Positions 32,024-44,506 of a stretch of 64,000 bases of DNA are shown one piece after another. Every line of letters starts with the position of its first letter. The first letter of the stretch is position 1. The translations under genes and the position numbers were made by a program. Source of the DNA: Casuarina equisetifolia (Eukaryota; Streptophyta; Magnoliopsida; Fagales; Casuarinaceae); the NCBI GenBank assembly GCA_028551475.1, contig CM052359.1, positions 2,543,583 to 2,607,582 on the forward strand. The letters are read 5' to 3'. The notes beneath the pieces are model-generated. The model had not been told where the DNA came from and did not search any database. It worked only from the letters and a program-made list of their open reading frames with translations.

Positions 32024-33920
32024 CTACACATTTCCATCACCTTCTATATGTTTTCGCTCTAGGAACTCAACAAGTCCTGAAAGAGCAACATCGGCATCCT
32101 CACTTCTCATTAATTCTTCCGCCACTACTGCAGGAGTTACCTGTATTTCCCCTAACAGGCGCTCAATTGGTTCGAAGAGCGAGTGGCTTTGGACCTCGAG
32201 GTAGTTAGAGGCTAAGATTCGGAATGCATTGCCGGTGCAGAAGGACAAGTTGATGTGCATGTCCATTCGACCTGGGCGCAACAGTGCGGGATCTAGCTGG
32301 TCTTTATGGTTCGTCGTGAACACAAGGATTCGCTCCTCCCCACCGCTTGTCCACAGACCATCCAAGCAGTTTAGTATACCTGAGAGCGTTAGCTGCAAAA
32401 ACAGCACATAGAGGATGTAAATAACACCATGAAAATCCAAAAATCTATGTTATAGCCATTTGTGAGAAAAATTAAGATTCCAAGTCCAAGAGGTTTGCAG
32501 AAGAACTTTTTTAAACAAATAGGAAAACATTTGCTTTGAAATCATAATTAAAAAGAATGAATTGAAAATTACAGCAAATGATTAACTGGTAATAGATAAA
32601 CTTACTTTGTACAATAAATTATTGAAGCAACTTTTCAAGAGCACAGGAAAATGGAAGCAAAAGTTAAAAAGATGGATGATTGGGGGAGATCCCGAGATGA
32701 TGCATTAGTAGAGGAACCACCAGAATGAATGAATTCTGAACAATGAATCCGGGGATGCTTTGTGGAGATACTAACCTTGTTAAGCTTGGGAGATATCCCA
32801 AGATGATGATTAGGAAAGGAACCACCAGAATGAATGGATTCTAAACAATGAATCCGGGGATGCTTTGTGGAGATACTAACCTTGTTAAGCTTGGGATTTA
32901 TAAAACGATCCCCAGCTTCTTCTAATCGATCCCAGACCTCTCTACTGCAATCTATGTCCTCAACCACAAGTATGGAACGATTGGACGTAGTACTCAATGA
33001 TCTCACGAGCTCTGCATTCGAGGAAACCGCACTGAGTTCCAAATCATAGATATCAAACCTCAAGAATTTCGCCATAGCCGCGACCAGGCTCGTTTTTCCT
33101 GTTCCAGGAGGGCCATACAACAGATAACCGCGCTTCCAAGCCTTCCCAACCTTTTCGTAGAATTTCCTCCTCTTTAGGAACCGGCCCAGATCGTCGAGAA
33201 TAGCCTTCTTCAAATCAGGTTCCAGGGCAAGCTTTTCGAATGTTGCAGGATGCTTCAACTCGGAAGCTTGCCAGGAACCACTCGGCCTCGTGTAGTGCTT
33301 TAAGACCTTCTGGCTCTCTTTCATGTCCTTGTACTTGCCTAATATATGAGGCAGGTAAGAATCCATGGCTTTCTCCCTGTCACGTTCATCAAAAGTTAGC
33401 TTATACACAGGCCGCTTTTCTGAATAAGTATCCGGCTGTCCAAGATTTTGATGTCTCTCGATTCTAAGTAAGGGTCTGGCTGTCTCTCGCTGATCTTCCT
33501 GCTGCATATATTTCCATGTAAGCTTTGTGCCATCAAAGACATCCACGATTGATTCTCCATCTTTGATTCTCACAGCGATCTTTTCATCTCCTTCCGACTT
33601 TCCAAGTACAAGATTTTTGTTTTCAGTACTAATCTTAGAAGGCAGATATTCCTTGACAGCATCAAAAAGTTCATTACGGCCCTTATTCTCCCAGAGCTGA
33701 GGGATGTTGACAGTGACGTGAGAAGAGATAGCAGCAGCTCGAAAAAAGTAGCTCTTCAATCTCGCGAAGATGTACGATCGAAGATGCTGTGGAATGATCT
33801 GATTGGTTGCCGTTTGTAAGAGCATCACAGATGTGGAGATGGCAACATAGGCCTCGAACAATGATGATCCTGTCGGATGCTCCTGAGAGAAGAGATAAAT
33901 CTGCGAACAGAAGACTCCAT
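32024..33920 (-). pseudogene. AAA-ATPase A1 (BCS1-like), one-base frameshift near the N-terminus
   Basis: Two exons: 32881-33920 (1040 nt) and 32024-32392 (369 nt). The first is one base shorter than in A2. The ATG at 33918-33920 opens MESSVRRFISSLRSI, but one G is missing from GGG near 33876, so the frame leaves the family sequence there. The correct frame resumes at LFEAYVAISTSVMLLQTATN, with no ATG before SVM. Downstream it is intact: BCS1-type N-domain, Walker A GPPGTGKTS, Walker B ILVVEDIDC, and in exon 2 sensor FTTNH and RPGRMDMHINLSFC. Without the N-terminal signal-anchor the protein should not be targeted like its relatives. An assembly error at the homopolymer is an alternative explanation. 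Confidence 0.85.
32713..32922. repeat. 105-bp tandem duplication across the A1 exon 1 donor
   Basis: GGAACCACCAGAATGAATG starts at 32713 and again at 32818, and each copy includes CTAACCTTGTTAAGCTTGGG, which holds the - strand donor AACAAG|GTTAGT. The gene therefore has two candidate donors, at 32880 and about 32775; use of the distal one would keep a short extra peptide. Confidence 0.85.
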
Positions 33921-35020
33921 GATGAAGAACTACGATGCAAGACCTTGGTTTGACGGTTCTTTTGTTTTTTTTTTTTCAAGGCAGGGATTACATCTATTGA
34001 GCCCCCTGTTTTCCTTCCATATATATGTAGCTGAATATGGACTGAGTGAGTTCTTTACAGGGATGATACTCGCGGTTGTGACATGAAATAGAATAAATAC
34101 CAAAAAGGGGATAAAGGCTGACATTTCTGGCTTTGTGAAAGCCTTTCTGCATATGCTTTTCCTTAGACAAACAGCCAAAGACAATTTTCGTACTGGGAAT
34201 TGCTTTGAGGAAGACGACGAGTAGGTCCCATTTGGAAGTTTCTAGACAATGAAGCCAGCACTTCGACGGACTCTCCAACCGTCCAAACAGTGGCATTAGG
34301 CAAAAGGTCTAGGAAGCTAGCACTTCGACGGACTCTTCAATCGTCCAAACAGTGGCTTTGGGCAAAAGGTCCGGTTTCACATGAATGATGGGACCATGGA
34401 CCATTTTGTCAGTTTAGGTAAAGAAGCATAGATGCCAGTCAAAATGAACTGCAAGAAAGCACCCTCCATTTCTTCCTCGACAAGGAGAACGAGGACAAGT
34501 TTTTGTTCTTATCCAGGGCATTGTTTTTGTGCTAGCCACCCTACAATTCATGATGCAAATTGATTTTTTGACCGAGCCTAGCCCGTATACATACTTCTGA
34601 ATTCATATAAACAGGCAAATTCAACGTAAAGCAACATCTCTATGTAAGTTTGTTAAAAATTGTGTGAAAAAAATTTACATATTAATAGCCCTTCGTGTAC
34701 AATTAAGATTAAAAAAAAAGGTGTGGAAGATCTTATAACGTGAATATTTTGAGTTCAATTTCCTTCGGTTACATTTAAAAAATATCTAAATATACTTGAG
34801 ACAAGCTATTTGTCTTGAGCTTAGAATTCCAAGCCAAAAGATTAATTTCATAGGTGAAGTTATCTATTTTTTTTTTTAAACGCACACACCTAGGGAAGGA
34901 GGAGAGACGGGGTTCAAACCCATGACCGGGTGGACTTGCCGGTCAGGGTTTGTCTAGGTGAAGTTATCTAGACCCTTATAAACCTATGATCTTCCACTTG
35001 GAGATAGGACTAATTTGTCT
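33921..35020 (-). promoter_or_regulatory. Upstream region of AAA gene A1 with two 62-bp repeats
   Basis: Units at 34251-34312 and 34313-34373 share GAAGC(C/T)AGCACTTCGACGG, TCGTCCAAACAGTGG and GGCAAAAGGTC. The same unit occurs about three times upstream of A2 and once upstream of A3 and A4. The rest is AT-rich. Confidence 0.75.
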
Positions 35021-35993
35021 AGAATTTCAACAGAACTAATTTACTATGTCTGCAATAAGAGGTTACAAGCCTTAACAATAAGAACTCCGAAAAACAGAAA
35101 GTATGGTTCAGAGACTGATTTTGCCAAACAATTTGGAAGCTGTTTCCAGAATTATGCTTAACTAACTCATACATAAAAGCGTGGATGTGGAACTATAGTG
35201 ATCTATTGCAAACATAAAGGTTTAAATTGAACCTTTGGTACATACTTTAAAAGAAAGATGTTAGAGATTAAAGCTGTTTTGGCAGCTATAAGAGATAACC
35301 TTCCCAGGCTAAACAATTATGCAGAAATTGGACCATTACTTTATTGTTTTTACACTTTGGCTTGTAAGTGTTGACATGCTTACTCTTTGGCTTTAATAAT
35401 GTTGATCCGTAATCAGGCAAAAGCAAATAGTGTGCGTTCATCAAGTTGTTTGCTCTACACACTCTTTCAAGAACTTGTTTCCCCAAGCTAAACTGAAACA
35501 AACTATAAAGCTCCTTCACACGCTTCCCAAACCCAAAAGCCAAGATTCAACAAATTTATCTAGGTATTCATTCGGACCTTCAGATCAAGAACTGGAAATA
35601 TCTCAAAGAAACTTTTTTCAGCATTCTTCTAACATCTAATTTAAAGAAGAACGAAAGGAACAGAGCACAGTCTAAGACAGGAGGAGCTGAACTTACGATG
35701 GGGTTTTGTTCGCAGTTCAATCTCTTCCACTATGATGCCCAGCTTCTCGCGAACCTAAGCGACTTTGACCTGCTATAACAGGCACCAATTATTCAAGATC
35801 AATCAAAATTAGCAATAGTCCGGCAATCTATGAATCAAAAATTTCATCGTCACGATACTTGCGATCCTTACCCATTTCTCTCGAAGTTGAAAAGCAGAAA
35901 CCCGGAATCAAAACTGAGAGTTCGAAGCTTAAATGCTCCTCAATGATTAAGCTTACGGGAATCTGCTATAACCGTCAACTTCCACAGCTATCC
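35020..35993 (-). repeat. Repeat module R, copy before the trnL-containing element
   Basis: Close copy of 29080-29960. The exon-like block is at 35697-35769 with CAG acceptor and GTAAGT donor on the - strand. It carries a TAG where the copy at 42666-42738 has TGG. Confidence 0.65.
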
Positions 35994-36590
35994 TGTTGAG
36001 AGTGGGTGTTACAATTGAAACAACCGAAAAGGATATATGAGTTAATATATGCTCTAAAATTGAAAAGATCATAAATATATATATTATAATATAATTATAT
36101 TATAAAAATAAGGGGACCCCACAATTATAGCACTGCTTCCTAAGAGCAGCATGTCTACCAATTTCACCATAGAGGCTTGTTAGAATCATAATAACATATT
36201 TTTATTCAACCGTCGAGGTTGAAGGTTAAAGTAATCAATTATTTATTTTAGTTTTCTAGTAAATGTAAATTTATAGGAAACATTAATATTCATGAATAAG
36301 AAAATTTATGAATCAAAAAGCCTTTCAAAAATAGTGATTTGAATTTATTGCCAAAAAAAACAATCCTTAATGCTTTAAGGTTATGAGGATGAGTCTTCAT
36401 AATTCCTTACATTTTAAATTTAGACTTCAATCTACTTGCAATGCTTATGTTAGTATGTAAGTAAGGAAAATATTAAAAGTAAGTATCATCTCAAATTATA
36501 AGTGAGAGGATAGATTTATAGTCTCATAAGTGATAAGAATTTTCGATCTAATACATTAAGATTTTGAAAATGAGTCATCACACTCTAATA
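35994..36590. mobile_element. 597-bp insertion with 5-bp target duplication, carrying a plastid tRNA fragment
   Basis: The paralogous sequence at 29990 reads CTATCCTTCCATTATT. Here TATCC (35989-35993) is followed by TGTTGAGAGTGGG... and the insert ends ...CACTCTAATA before a second TATCC (36591-36595). The ends form a short imperfect inverted repeat (TGTTGAGAGTG and TATTAGAGTG reversed), as expected for an LTR-type or other transposed element. No protein is coded. About 120 bp from the left end lies a stretch matching plastid trnL-UAG. Confidence 0.75.
36117..36176 (-). pseudogene. trnL-UAG: Plastid trnL-UAG fragment in nuclear DNA
   Basis: The - strand reads GCCTCTATGGTGAAATTGGT, then AGACATGCTGCTCTTAGGAA and GCAGTGCTA. 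This is the acceptor, D-arm and anticodon arm (anticodon TAG) of plastid tRNA-Leu(UAG). After GCTAT the T-arm is replaced by unrelated sequence and the 5' end has a changed base, so it is a broken copy, not a working tRNA gene. It lies inside the 597-bp insertion. Confidence 0.8.
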
Positions 36591-36595
36591 TATCC

Positions 36596-37130
36596 TTCCA
36601 TTATTAGACCCAAGCATCTCAAGAGGTCAACCTCAAGCAATGGATCATTGGGTTCATCGGGACCGAATTCCCACAGATTGAAAAACATGTTCCGTTCACA
36701 CCATATGCGGTAAAATTTAACGTAAACTGTAAGTAGTTGATATGTTATTTATTTACAAAACTAAGAAAAACGAGACATGTAGAATACATCAGGAGAAGTT
36801 TTACTACAACGTAGAAACAAACATGATATTAATGATAATTTCAATAACGTGATACAATCCTACCACTTTTTTTTAAAAATAGAGATCGATCAAAGTACTT
36901 AGAAAACGTACGATATTATGAGAAATCTCGATTTTATAACTAATTACAAATTTTCATAATGTGTTGAAATCTACACAAAATGATTTAGCTTCCATAAGTA
37001 GAGTGGAGTTGCTTCTTTGCTGTTGAATTATACACAGACTACATGCTAGATTATTATGATGAGACTTGATATTCATTACGTCATCTAACACCTTAGTCAA
37101 TTTATCCATACTATCATATGGAAGCTATTT
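36596..37130. repeat. Remainder of module R, copy of 30000-30690
   Basis: Picks up the module after the insertion (CAAGCATCTCAAGAGGTCAA; AAACGTACGATATTATGAGA) and leads into the next intergenic block. No gene. Confidence 0.6.
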
Positions 37131-39630
37131 TCAGATTTTTGAGATCATAAAGAACAATCCAGGTCTTGGACTTCTATTTTCAACATCTTTTGGTTTGGAA
37201 TTATTTGCCTTCTACAATTCAACTTGGTACAAGTCCGACGTTGAAGGACTCAATCACCATTTATTGTGTTAAGCTGCAAAATTTTCTTATTTGTAGGAAA
37301 CAAAGAAATAGCCTACCATCTCTTGATCTAATTCTAAATCAACATACAGGGTGATGACATTGGTAGTATGTGAAGTTTTATGAATTTCTAGGCTACTTCG
37401 AGATCTCAATGTAATGGTCCCTTGTCGTACTCGTTTGCATTGTGATAACGAGTTGTGAGGCACTGAGCAATCAATTTGATTTTTTATGTGTATAAAAAAT
37501 ATTGAGATAAATTTTTATTTTGTGTAAGAGAAGATATAGTATAACCTAATTAGATCTACTATGTTTATTCCATGAGTAAAGTGCATTCAATATTTTTTGT
37601 CTATGCTCGAAATACTTGATTTGTACAACTCTCTAAAATCTTGAATTGTCCATATTCATGCTTTATTATGAACTTGGTGGATCATAATAATTATGTACTT
37701 AGAATATTATACGATTTTTACTATGAGTTTTTACACCTACTTTTTGTCATCATCAAAATATGTTCCATATCTAATAAAATAGTTATCATCTCAAAAAGGG
37801 TTAATATACTTCTAAGTTTCAATATTTTCACCCTTAACAACTAAAAGAAATTGAATATTTTCTAATGTAGTATTATCTCAAATTCAATTACAGCATCTGA
37901 TCATAAAACCAAGAATATCATAATCTTTACTCTATTGCTCTTTCTTTCTACAAATTGGTCCATTTTTTTGATAAAGGTACATACTATTAATGGTGTAAAT
38001 TGTTCCACTTTGTTAAGATATTCATCTTTAGGTTTATTAAAATTAAAAAGAAGTTTCTTCTTTTCTTAAGTTAGCTTTCACGTTAAGTCAAAGCCTTTAT
38101 CTTAAAAGTATTTTGATATTGTAATATAGTACTAGAGTTAGGTTTTGCTCTTGGCCAATATATATCCCAAGTTTCTTCTTGAGCACTCTTATAAAGCCAC
38201 TATTGGGCATCATTAATGACCGGTATTCATTCATCATGGTGAGGGGGTATGTTAGCAAAGTGAAGTGTCTCACATAGCTAAGATATATGCTTGAGAGTTT
38301 ATTTAAATTAAAATAAATTATTTTTACTCTTGAGTTAACTATTGGATTTAAAAATATTTTAATATATTAACACTTATCAAATAGTAATTGTACTATATTA
38401 TCACTAACTTTGTCTAATTTTTTTAGATGACCAATATTGACAAAAAAAGAAAAATCAATTGCACATAAAGAAAGGAAAAGACAAACATGCATTTCGATTG
38501 GTTGTGCTATAAGAAAGATAAAATTTTTGGCAATAGGAAAATAATTCATGGCCTTTATTTCAAAGTAAAGAAAAAAGCACACGCTTTGTTTGAAACTTTT
38601 TTATTAAAGAATGTAGATGAATGCAATTTGTATGATCCTAAGTCAAACTTAATGAAAAATGGGGTTGATTGATATCATCCTTTGTCCTTAAATGCTCTAG
38701 CGACACCCTTATAATTTGATCATCTATTCCAACGATTATACGCCATTCTTCACTCTCCCATCTTTGACCTTTTTCTACCAATAGGCTTTTTGTTCATCAT
38801 TAGCTTTATCCTTTTTAATCTTTGTCAAAAATCCTAAATGTCCAACTTAAAAGCTACGTCAAAGGTTGGGAGAACACTTTCTTCATTTGAATTTCATTAC
38901 AAGAGATTAAACTTCTAATGTGGGACTTCTGTTTTGCATACATGCTCCTACACATTGAATGTTATTGCACACCAAGTATGTCGCATGAGGTAAAACAGAT
39001 TTAATCTAGGCTTCGCTACTATGTTAGAAGGTCCAAATGATGAACTCAAAAGTTAGTTCAAATATTGGTAGTGTACTTAATTTAAATTTCATTACAAAGG
39101 ATTACACTTCCAGTGTGAGACTTTTATTCACACATTATTTTGCAATAAACTTGGCTGTTTATAATGACAATTGCCATAAACTCAAATGTAAAAGAAGTTG
39201 TTTAGATAATTTCTTCTTTGCCTTTTCATTGAAAGCTACTACCTTTCAATAGGCTTTATAAACTATGAAAAGTAAACATAATCAAAGCGAATACAATTAA
39301 AATGGAAACACAAAAAGGCAAATAGTGACAAAGGAAATATGACCACACTCGTAAATGTTGATCCCTTCCCATACTTGTTGTTCTACTCCATATCATCTAA
39401 GTAATGAATATCTCCCTTAAATAAGTTGAAATGATATTGATTGCAAATCACTAGACAATCTTTCACGAAATAGTGAGGCCACCTCTTACTTGGTATTTGC
39501 AAATTCCTCTAGGAGAAAATGAGATCATCAATTCGGCATCTTAAAGGCAATCTAGCTTGCATTGAATTCATTAGCCATATTTCTCACTTCATAAATTATT
39601 AGTAATTAAAATCAAGACACATAACAGATC
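37130..39630. repeat. 3' intergenic block of AAA gene A2
   Basis: Longest copy of the block that follows each of A1-A4. It is AT-rich, with short chance open frames only. Confidence 0.6.
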
Positions 39631-39654
39631 TCCGGAACGTGGCTTCATATTCAT

Positions 39655-41436
39655 CTACACCTTTCCATCACCTTCCATCTGTTTTCGCTCTAGGAACTCA
39701 ACAAGTCCTGAAAGAACAACATCGGCATCCTCACTTCTCATTAATTCTTCCGCCACTACTGCAGGAGTGACCTGTATTTTCCCTAACAGGCGCTCAATTG
39801 GTTCGAACAGCGGGTGACTTTGGACCTCGAGGTAATTAGAGGCTAAGATTCGGAATGCATTGCCGGTGCAGAAGGACAAGTTGATGTGCATGTCCATTCG
39901 ACCAGGGCGCAACAGTGCGGGATCTAGTTGGTCTTTATGGTTCGTCGTGAACACAAGGATTCGCTCCTCCCCACCGCTTGTCCACAGACCATCCAAGCAG
40001 TTTAGTATACCTGAGAGCGTTAGCTGCAAAAACAGCACAAAGAGGATGTAAATAACACTATGAAAATCCAAAGATCTATGTCATATCCATTGGTGAGAAA
40101 AATTAAGATTCCAAGCCCTAGAGGTTTGCAGAAGAACTTTTTAAAACAAAATGGAAAAGCTTAGAAATCATAATTAAAAAGAATAAGTTGAAAGCAAATG
40201 ATCAACTGGTAATAGATAAACTTGCTTTGTACAACAAATTATTGTAGCAACTTTTGAAGAGCACAAGAAAAAGGAAGCTAAAGTTAAAAAGACGGATGAT
40301 TCGGAGAGATCCCAAGATGATGCATTAGTTAACAAAGCACCAGAATAAATGAATTCTGAACAATGAATCCAGGGGTGTTTTGTGGAGATACTAGCCTTGT
40401 TAAGATTGGGATTTACGGAAGGATCCCCACCTTCTTCTAATCGATTCCAGACCTCTCTACTGCAATCTATGTCCTCAACCGCAAGTATGGAACGATTGGA
40501 CATAGTACGCAACGCTGTCATCAGGGCTGCATTCGACGAAACAGAAGTGAGCTCCAAATCATAGATATCAAACTTCAAGAATTTAGCCATAGCCGCGATC
40601 ACGCTCGTTTTTCCCGTCCCTGGAGGGCCATACAACAGATAACCGCGCTTCCAAGCCTTCCCAACCCTTTCGTAGAATTTCCTCCTCTTTAGAAACATGC
40701 CCAGATCGTCGAGAATAGCCTTCTTCAAGTCAGGTTCCATGGCAAGCTTTTCGAATGTTGCAGGATGCTTCAACTCGGAAGCTTGCCAGGAGCCACTTGG
40801 CCTCGTGTAGTGCTTTAAGACCTTTTCGCTCTCTTTGATGTCCTTGTATTTGCCTAATATATGAGGCAGGTAAGAATCCATGACTTTCTCCCTGTAACGT
40901 TCATCAAAATTTAGGATATACACAGGCCGCTTTTCTGAATAAGTATCCGGCTGTCCACGATTGTGCAGTCCCCTGATTCTAATTGAGGATCTTGCTGTCT
41001 CTTGCTGATCTTCCTGCTGCATATATTTCCATGTAAGCTTTGTGCCATCAAAGACATCCACGATTGATTCCCCATCTTTGATTCTCACAGCGATCTTTTC
41101 ATCTCCTTCCGACTTTCCAAGTACAAGATTTTTGTTTTCAGTACTAATCTTAGAAGGCAGATATTCCTTGACAGCATCAAAAAGTTCATTACGGCCCTTA
41201 TTCTCCCAGAGCTGAGGGATGTTGACAGTGACGTGAGAAGAGATAGCAGCATCCCAAAAAAAGTAGCTCTTCAATCTCGCGAAGATGTACGATCGAAAAT
41301 GCGGTGGAATGATCTGATTGGTTGCCGTTTGTAAGAGCATCACAGATGTGGAGATGGCAACATAGGCCTCGAACAATGATGATCCTGTCGGGATGCTCCT
41401 CAGAGAAGAGATAAATCTGCGAACAGAAGACTCCAT
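39655..41436 (-). CDS. AAA-ATPase A2 (BCS1-like), open, GC-AG intron
   Basis: Exons 40396-41436 (347 codons) and 39655-40023 (122 codons plus stop) give 469 aa. The family (plant AATP1/BCS1-like) are membrane-anchored AAA proteins of mitochondrial outer membrane or ER, many induced by stress. Features: N-terminal hydrophobic segment (LFEAYVAISTSVMLLQ), the plant AAA-associated N-domain, Walker A GPPGTGKTS (270-278), Walker B ILAVEDIDC, and in exon 2 FTTNHKDQLDPALLRPGRMD (sensor and arginine finger). The exon 1 donor is AAG|GCTAGT, GC instead of GT, while A1, A3 and A4 have GT. If unspliced, translation would run into the intron. The acceptor TTTTGCAG is normal. Confidence 0.88.
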
Positions 41437-42400
41437 GATGAAGAAATACGACGCAAGACCTTGGTTTGACGGTTCTTTTGTTTTCTCGTTTTTTTTGGCA
41501 GGGATTACATCTATTGAGCCCCCTGTTTTCCTTCCATATATGTAGCTGAATATGGACTAAGTGAGTGCTTTACAGGGATGATACTCCCGGTTGTGACATG
41601 AAAAAGAATAAATACCAAAAAGGGGATAAAGGCTGACATTTCTGGCTTCGTGAAAGCCTTTTTGCACATGCTTTTCCTGAGACAAAACAGCCAGAGACAA
41701 TTTTTGTAGTGGGAATTGCTTTGAAGAAGACGACGAGTAGGTCTTGGAAGTTCCTAGACAATGAAGCCAGCACTTCGACGGACCCTCCAACCGTCCAAAC
41801 AGTGGCATTAGGCAAAAGGTCTAGGAAGCCAGCGCTTCGACGGACCCTCCAACCGTGCCACTGTCCGTCCAAGCAGTGGCATTAGGCAAAAGGTCTAGGA
41901 AGCTAGAACTACGACGGACTCTCCAACCGTCCAAACAGTGGCATTAGGCAAAAGGTCCGGTTTCGCATGAATGATGGGACCGTGGACCATTTGTCAGTCT
42001 AGGTAAAGATGCATAAATGGTTGTCAAAATAAACTACAAGAAAGTACCCTCCATTTCTTTCGAGACAAGGAGAATGAGGAAAAGTTTTTGTTCTTATCCA
42101 GGGCATTGGTTTTGTGCTAGCCACCCTACTATTCATGGTGCAAGTTGATTTTTTGACCGAGCATATAGTTCTGAATTCATATAAACAAGCAAATTCAACG
42201 TAAAGGAACATCTCTATGTAAGTTTGTTAAAAGTTGTGTGAAAAAAATTTACTTATCAATAGCCCTTCGTGTATAGTTAAGATGATAAAAAGAGATGTGT
42301 GGAAGATCTTTGAGATGAGCTATTTGTCACGGGCTTGGAATTCCAAGCTAAAAAAACTAGTTCGATAGGTGGGGTTACCTAGACCCTTCTAAACCTAGGA
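41437..42400 (-). promoter_or_regulatory. Upstream region of A2 with about three copies of the 62-bp unit
   Basis: Units begin near 41763, 41825 and 41899, each with AGC-CTACGACGG or CTTCGACGG, CTCCAACCGT and GGCATTAGGCAAAAGGTC. The middle unit carries a 12-bp extra piece (TGCCACTGTCCG). They lie about 330-520 bp upstream of the ATG. Confidence 0.8.
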
Positions 42401-43230
42401 CCTTCCACTTGGAGATTGGACTAGTTTGTCCAGAATCTCAATGGAACTAATTGACTATGTATGCAATAAGAGGTTACAAGCCTCAACAATAGGGTTCAGA
42501 GATTGGAAGCTGTTTCCAGAATTATACTTAACTAACTCATAGATAAAAGCATGGACGTGGAGCTATAGTGATCTATTGCAAACATAAGGGTTTAAATTGA
42601 ACATTTGGTACATACTTTAAAGAAAGGAACAGAGCAGAGTCTACGACAGGAGGAGTTGAACTTACGATGGGGTTCTGTTCGCAGTTCAATTTTTTCTACC
42701 ATGATGCCCGGCTTCTCACGAACCCAAGCGACTTTGACCTGCAATAACAGGCACCAATTATTGAAGATTAATCAAAATTAGCAATTATCCAGCAATATAC
42801 GGATCAAAAATTTCGTCGACACGACACTTACGATCCTTCCTCACTTCTCTCTAAGTTGAATAGCAGAAACCCGAAATTGATGACCAAGCGTTCGAAGCTT
42901 AGATGCTCGTCAACGATTAAGCTTGTGGGAATCTGTTATAACCATGTATTTCCACTGCTTTCCCTCCATTATTAAACCTGACCATTCAACTCAAGAGGTC
43001 AATCTCAGGCAACGGATTACTGGGTCCACCCGGTTTGAGATGAAGACAGCATCATCCAGAAGCACAGATACTTCCTTCCGTCTCTGTGGTTGCTTCTCGT
43101 TGCCTTCCAACAGCCTGGTCGTCATCTTTTCTTGTTCTACGAAATCGGTCAAAGTAGGTTTCATCAGGACAGACTTCATAAGATTGAAAAACACGTTCCA
43201 TTCATACCATATTCTGCAAAATTTGACGTA
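42400..43230 (-). repeat. Repeat module R, copy with the open exon-like block
   Basis: In this copy the 73-nt block at 42666-42738 is open on the - strand and reads VKVAWVREKPGIMVEKIELR, flanked by TTATTGCAG and GTAAGTTC. The other copies have a stop at the Trp. The part to the right (42991-43194) has an open frame MFFNLMKSVLMKPTLTDFVE resembling 30217-29990. The family is not recognised. Confidence 0.5.
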
Positions 43231-43474
43231 AACTGTACGTAGTTGATATGTTTATTTATTTATGGATCATTGTTACAAAACTAAGAAAAACGAAATATGA
43301 TGAAGACGCTAGGAGAATTTCAATAACATGATAGAGTCGTACCCACTTTATTTATAGATGATCGATCAAAGTACTTAGAAAAGGTAGGATATTAAGAGAA
43401 ATTTTGATTTTATAACTAATTACAAATTTTAATAACGTGTTGAAATCTACACAAGAACGATTTAGCTTGCATAG

Positions 43475-44506
<1,032 letters not shown>

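Noticed and set aside
32635..32880. C-terminal extension of A1 exon 1 (VSISTKHPRIHCLESIHSGG...)
   Set aside because: It is read-through into the intron after the conserved donor; the same artefact follows exon 1 of A2-A4.
34870..34945. tRNA- or SINE-like B box (GGGGTTCAAACCCATGACC)
   Set aside because: No cloverleaf or A box at the right distance; the stems do not pair. A similar motif at 63469 was rejected for the same reason.
36117..36176. Functional tRNA-Leu gene
   Set aside because: T-arm and 3' acceptor strand are missing, so it is only a fragment of plastid trnL-UAG.
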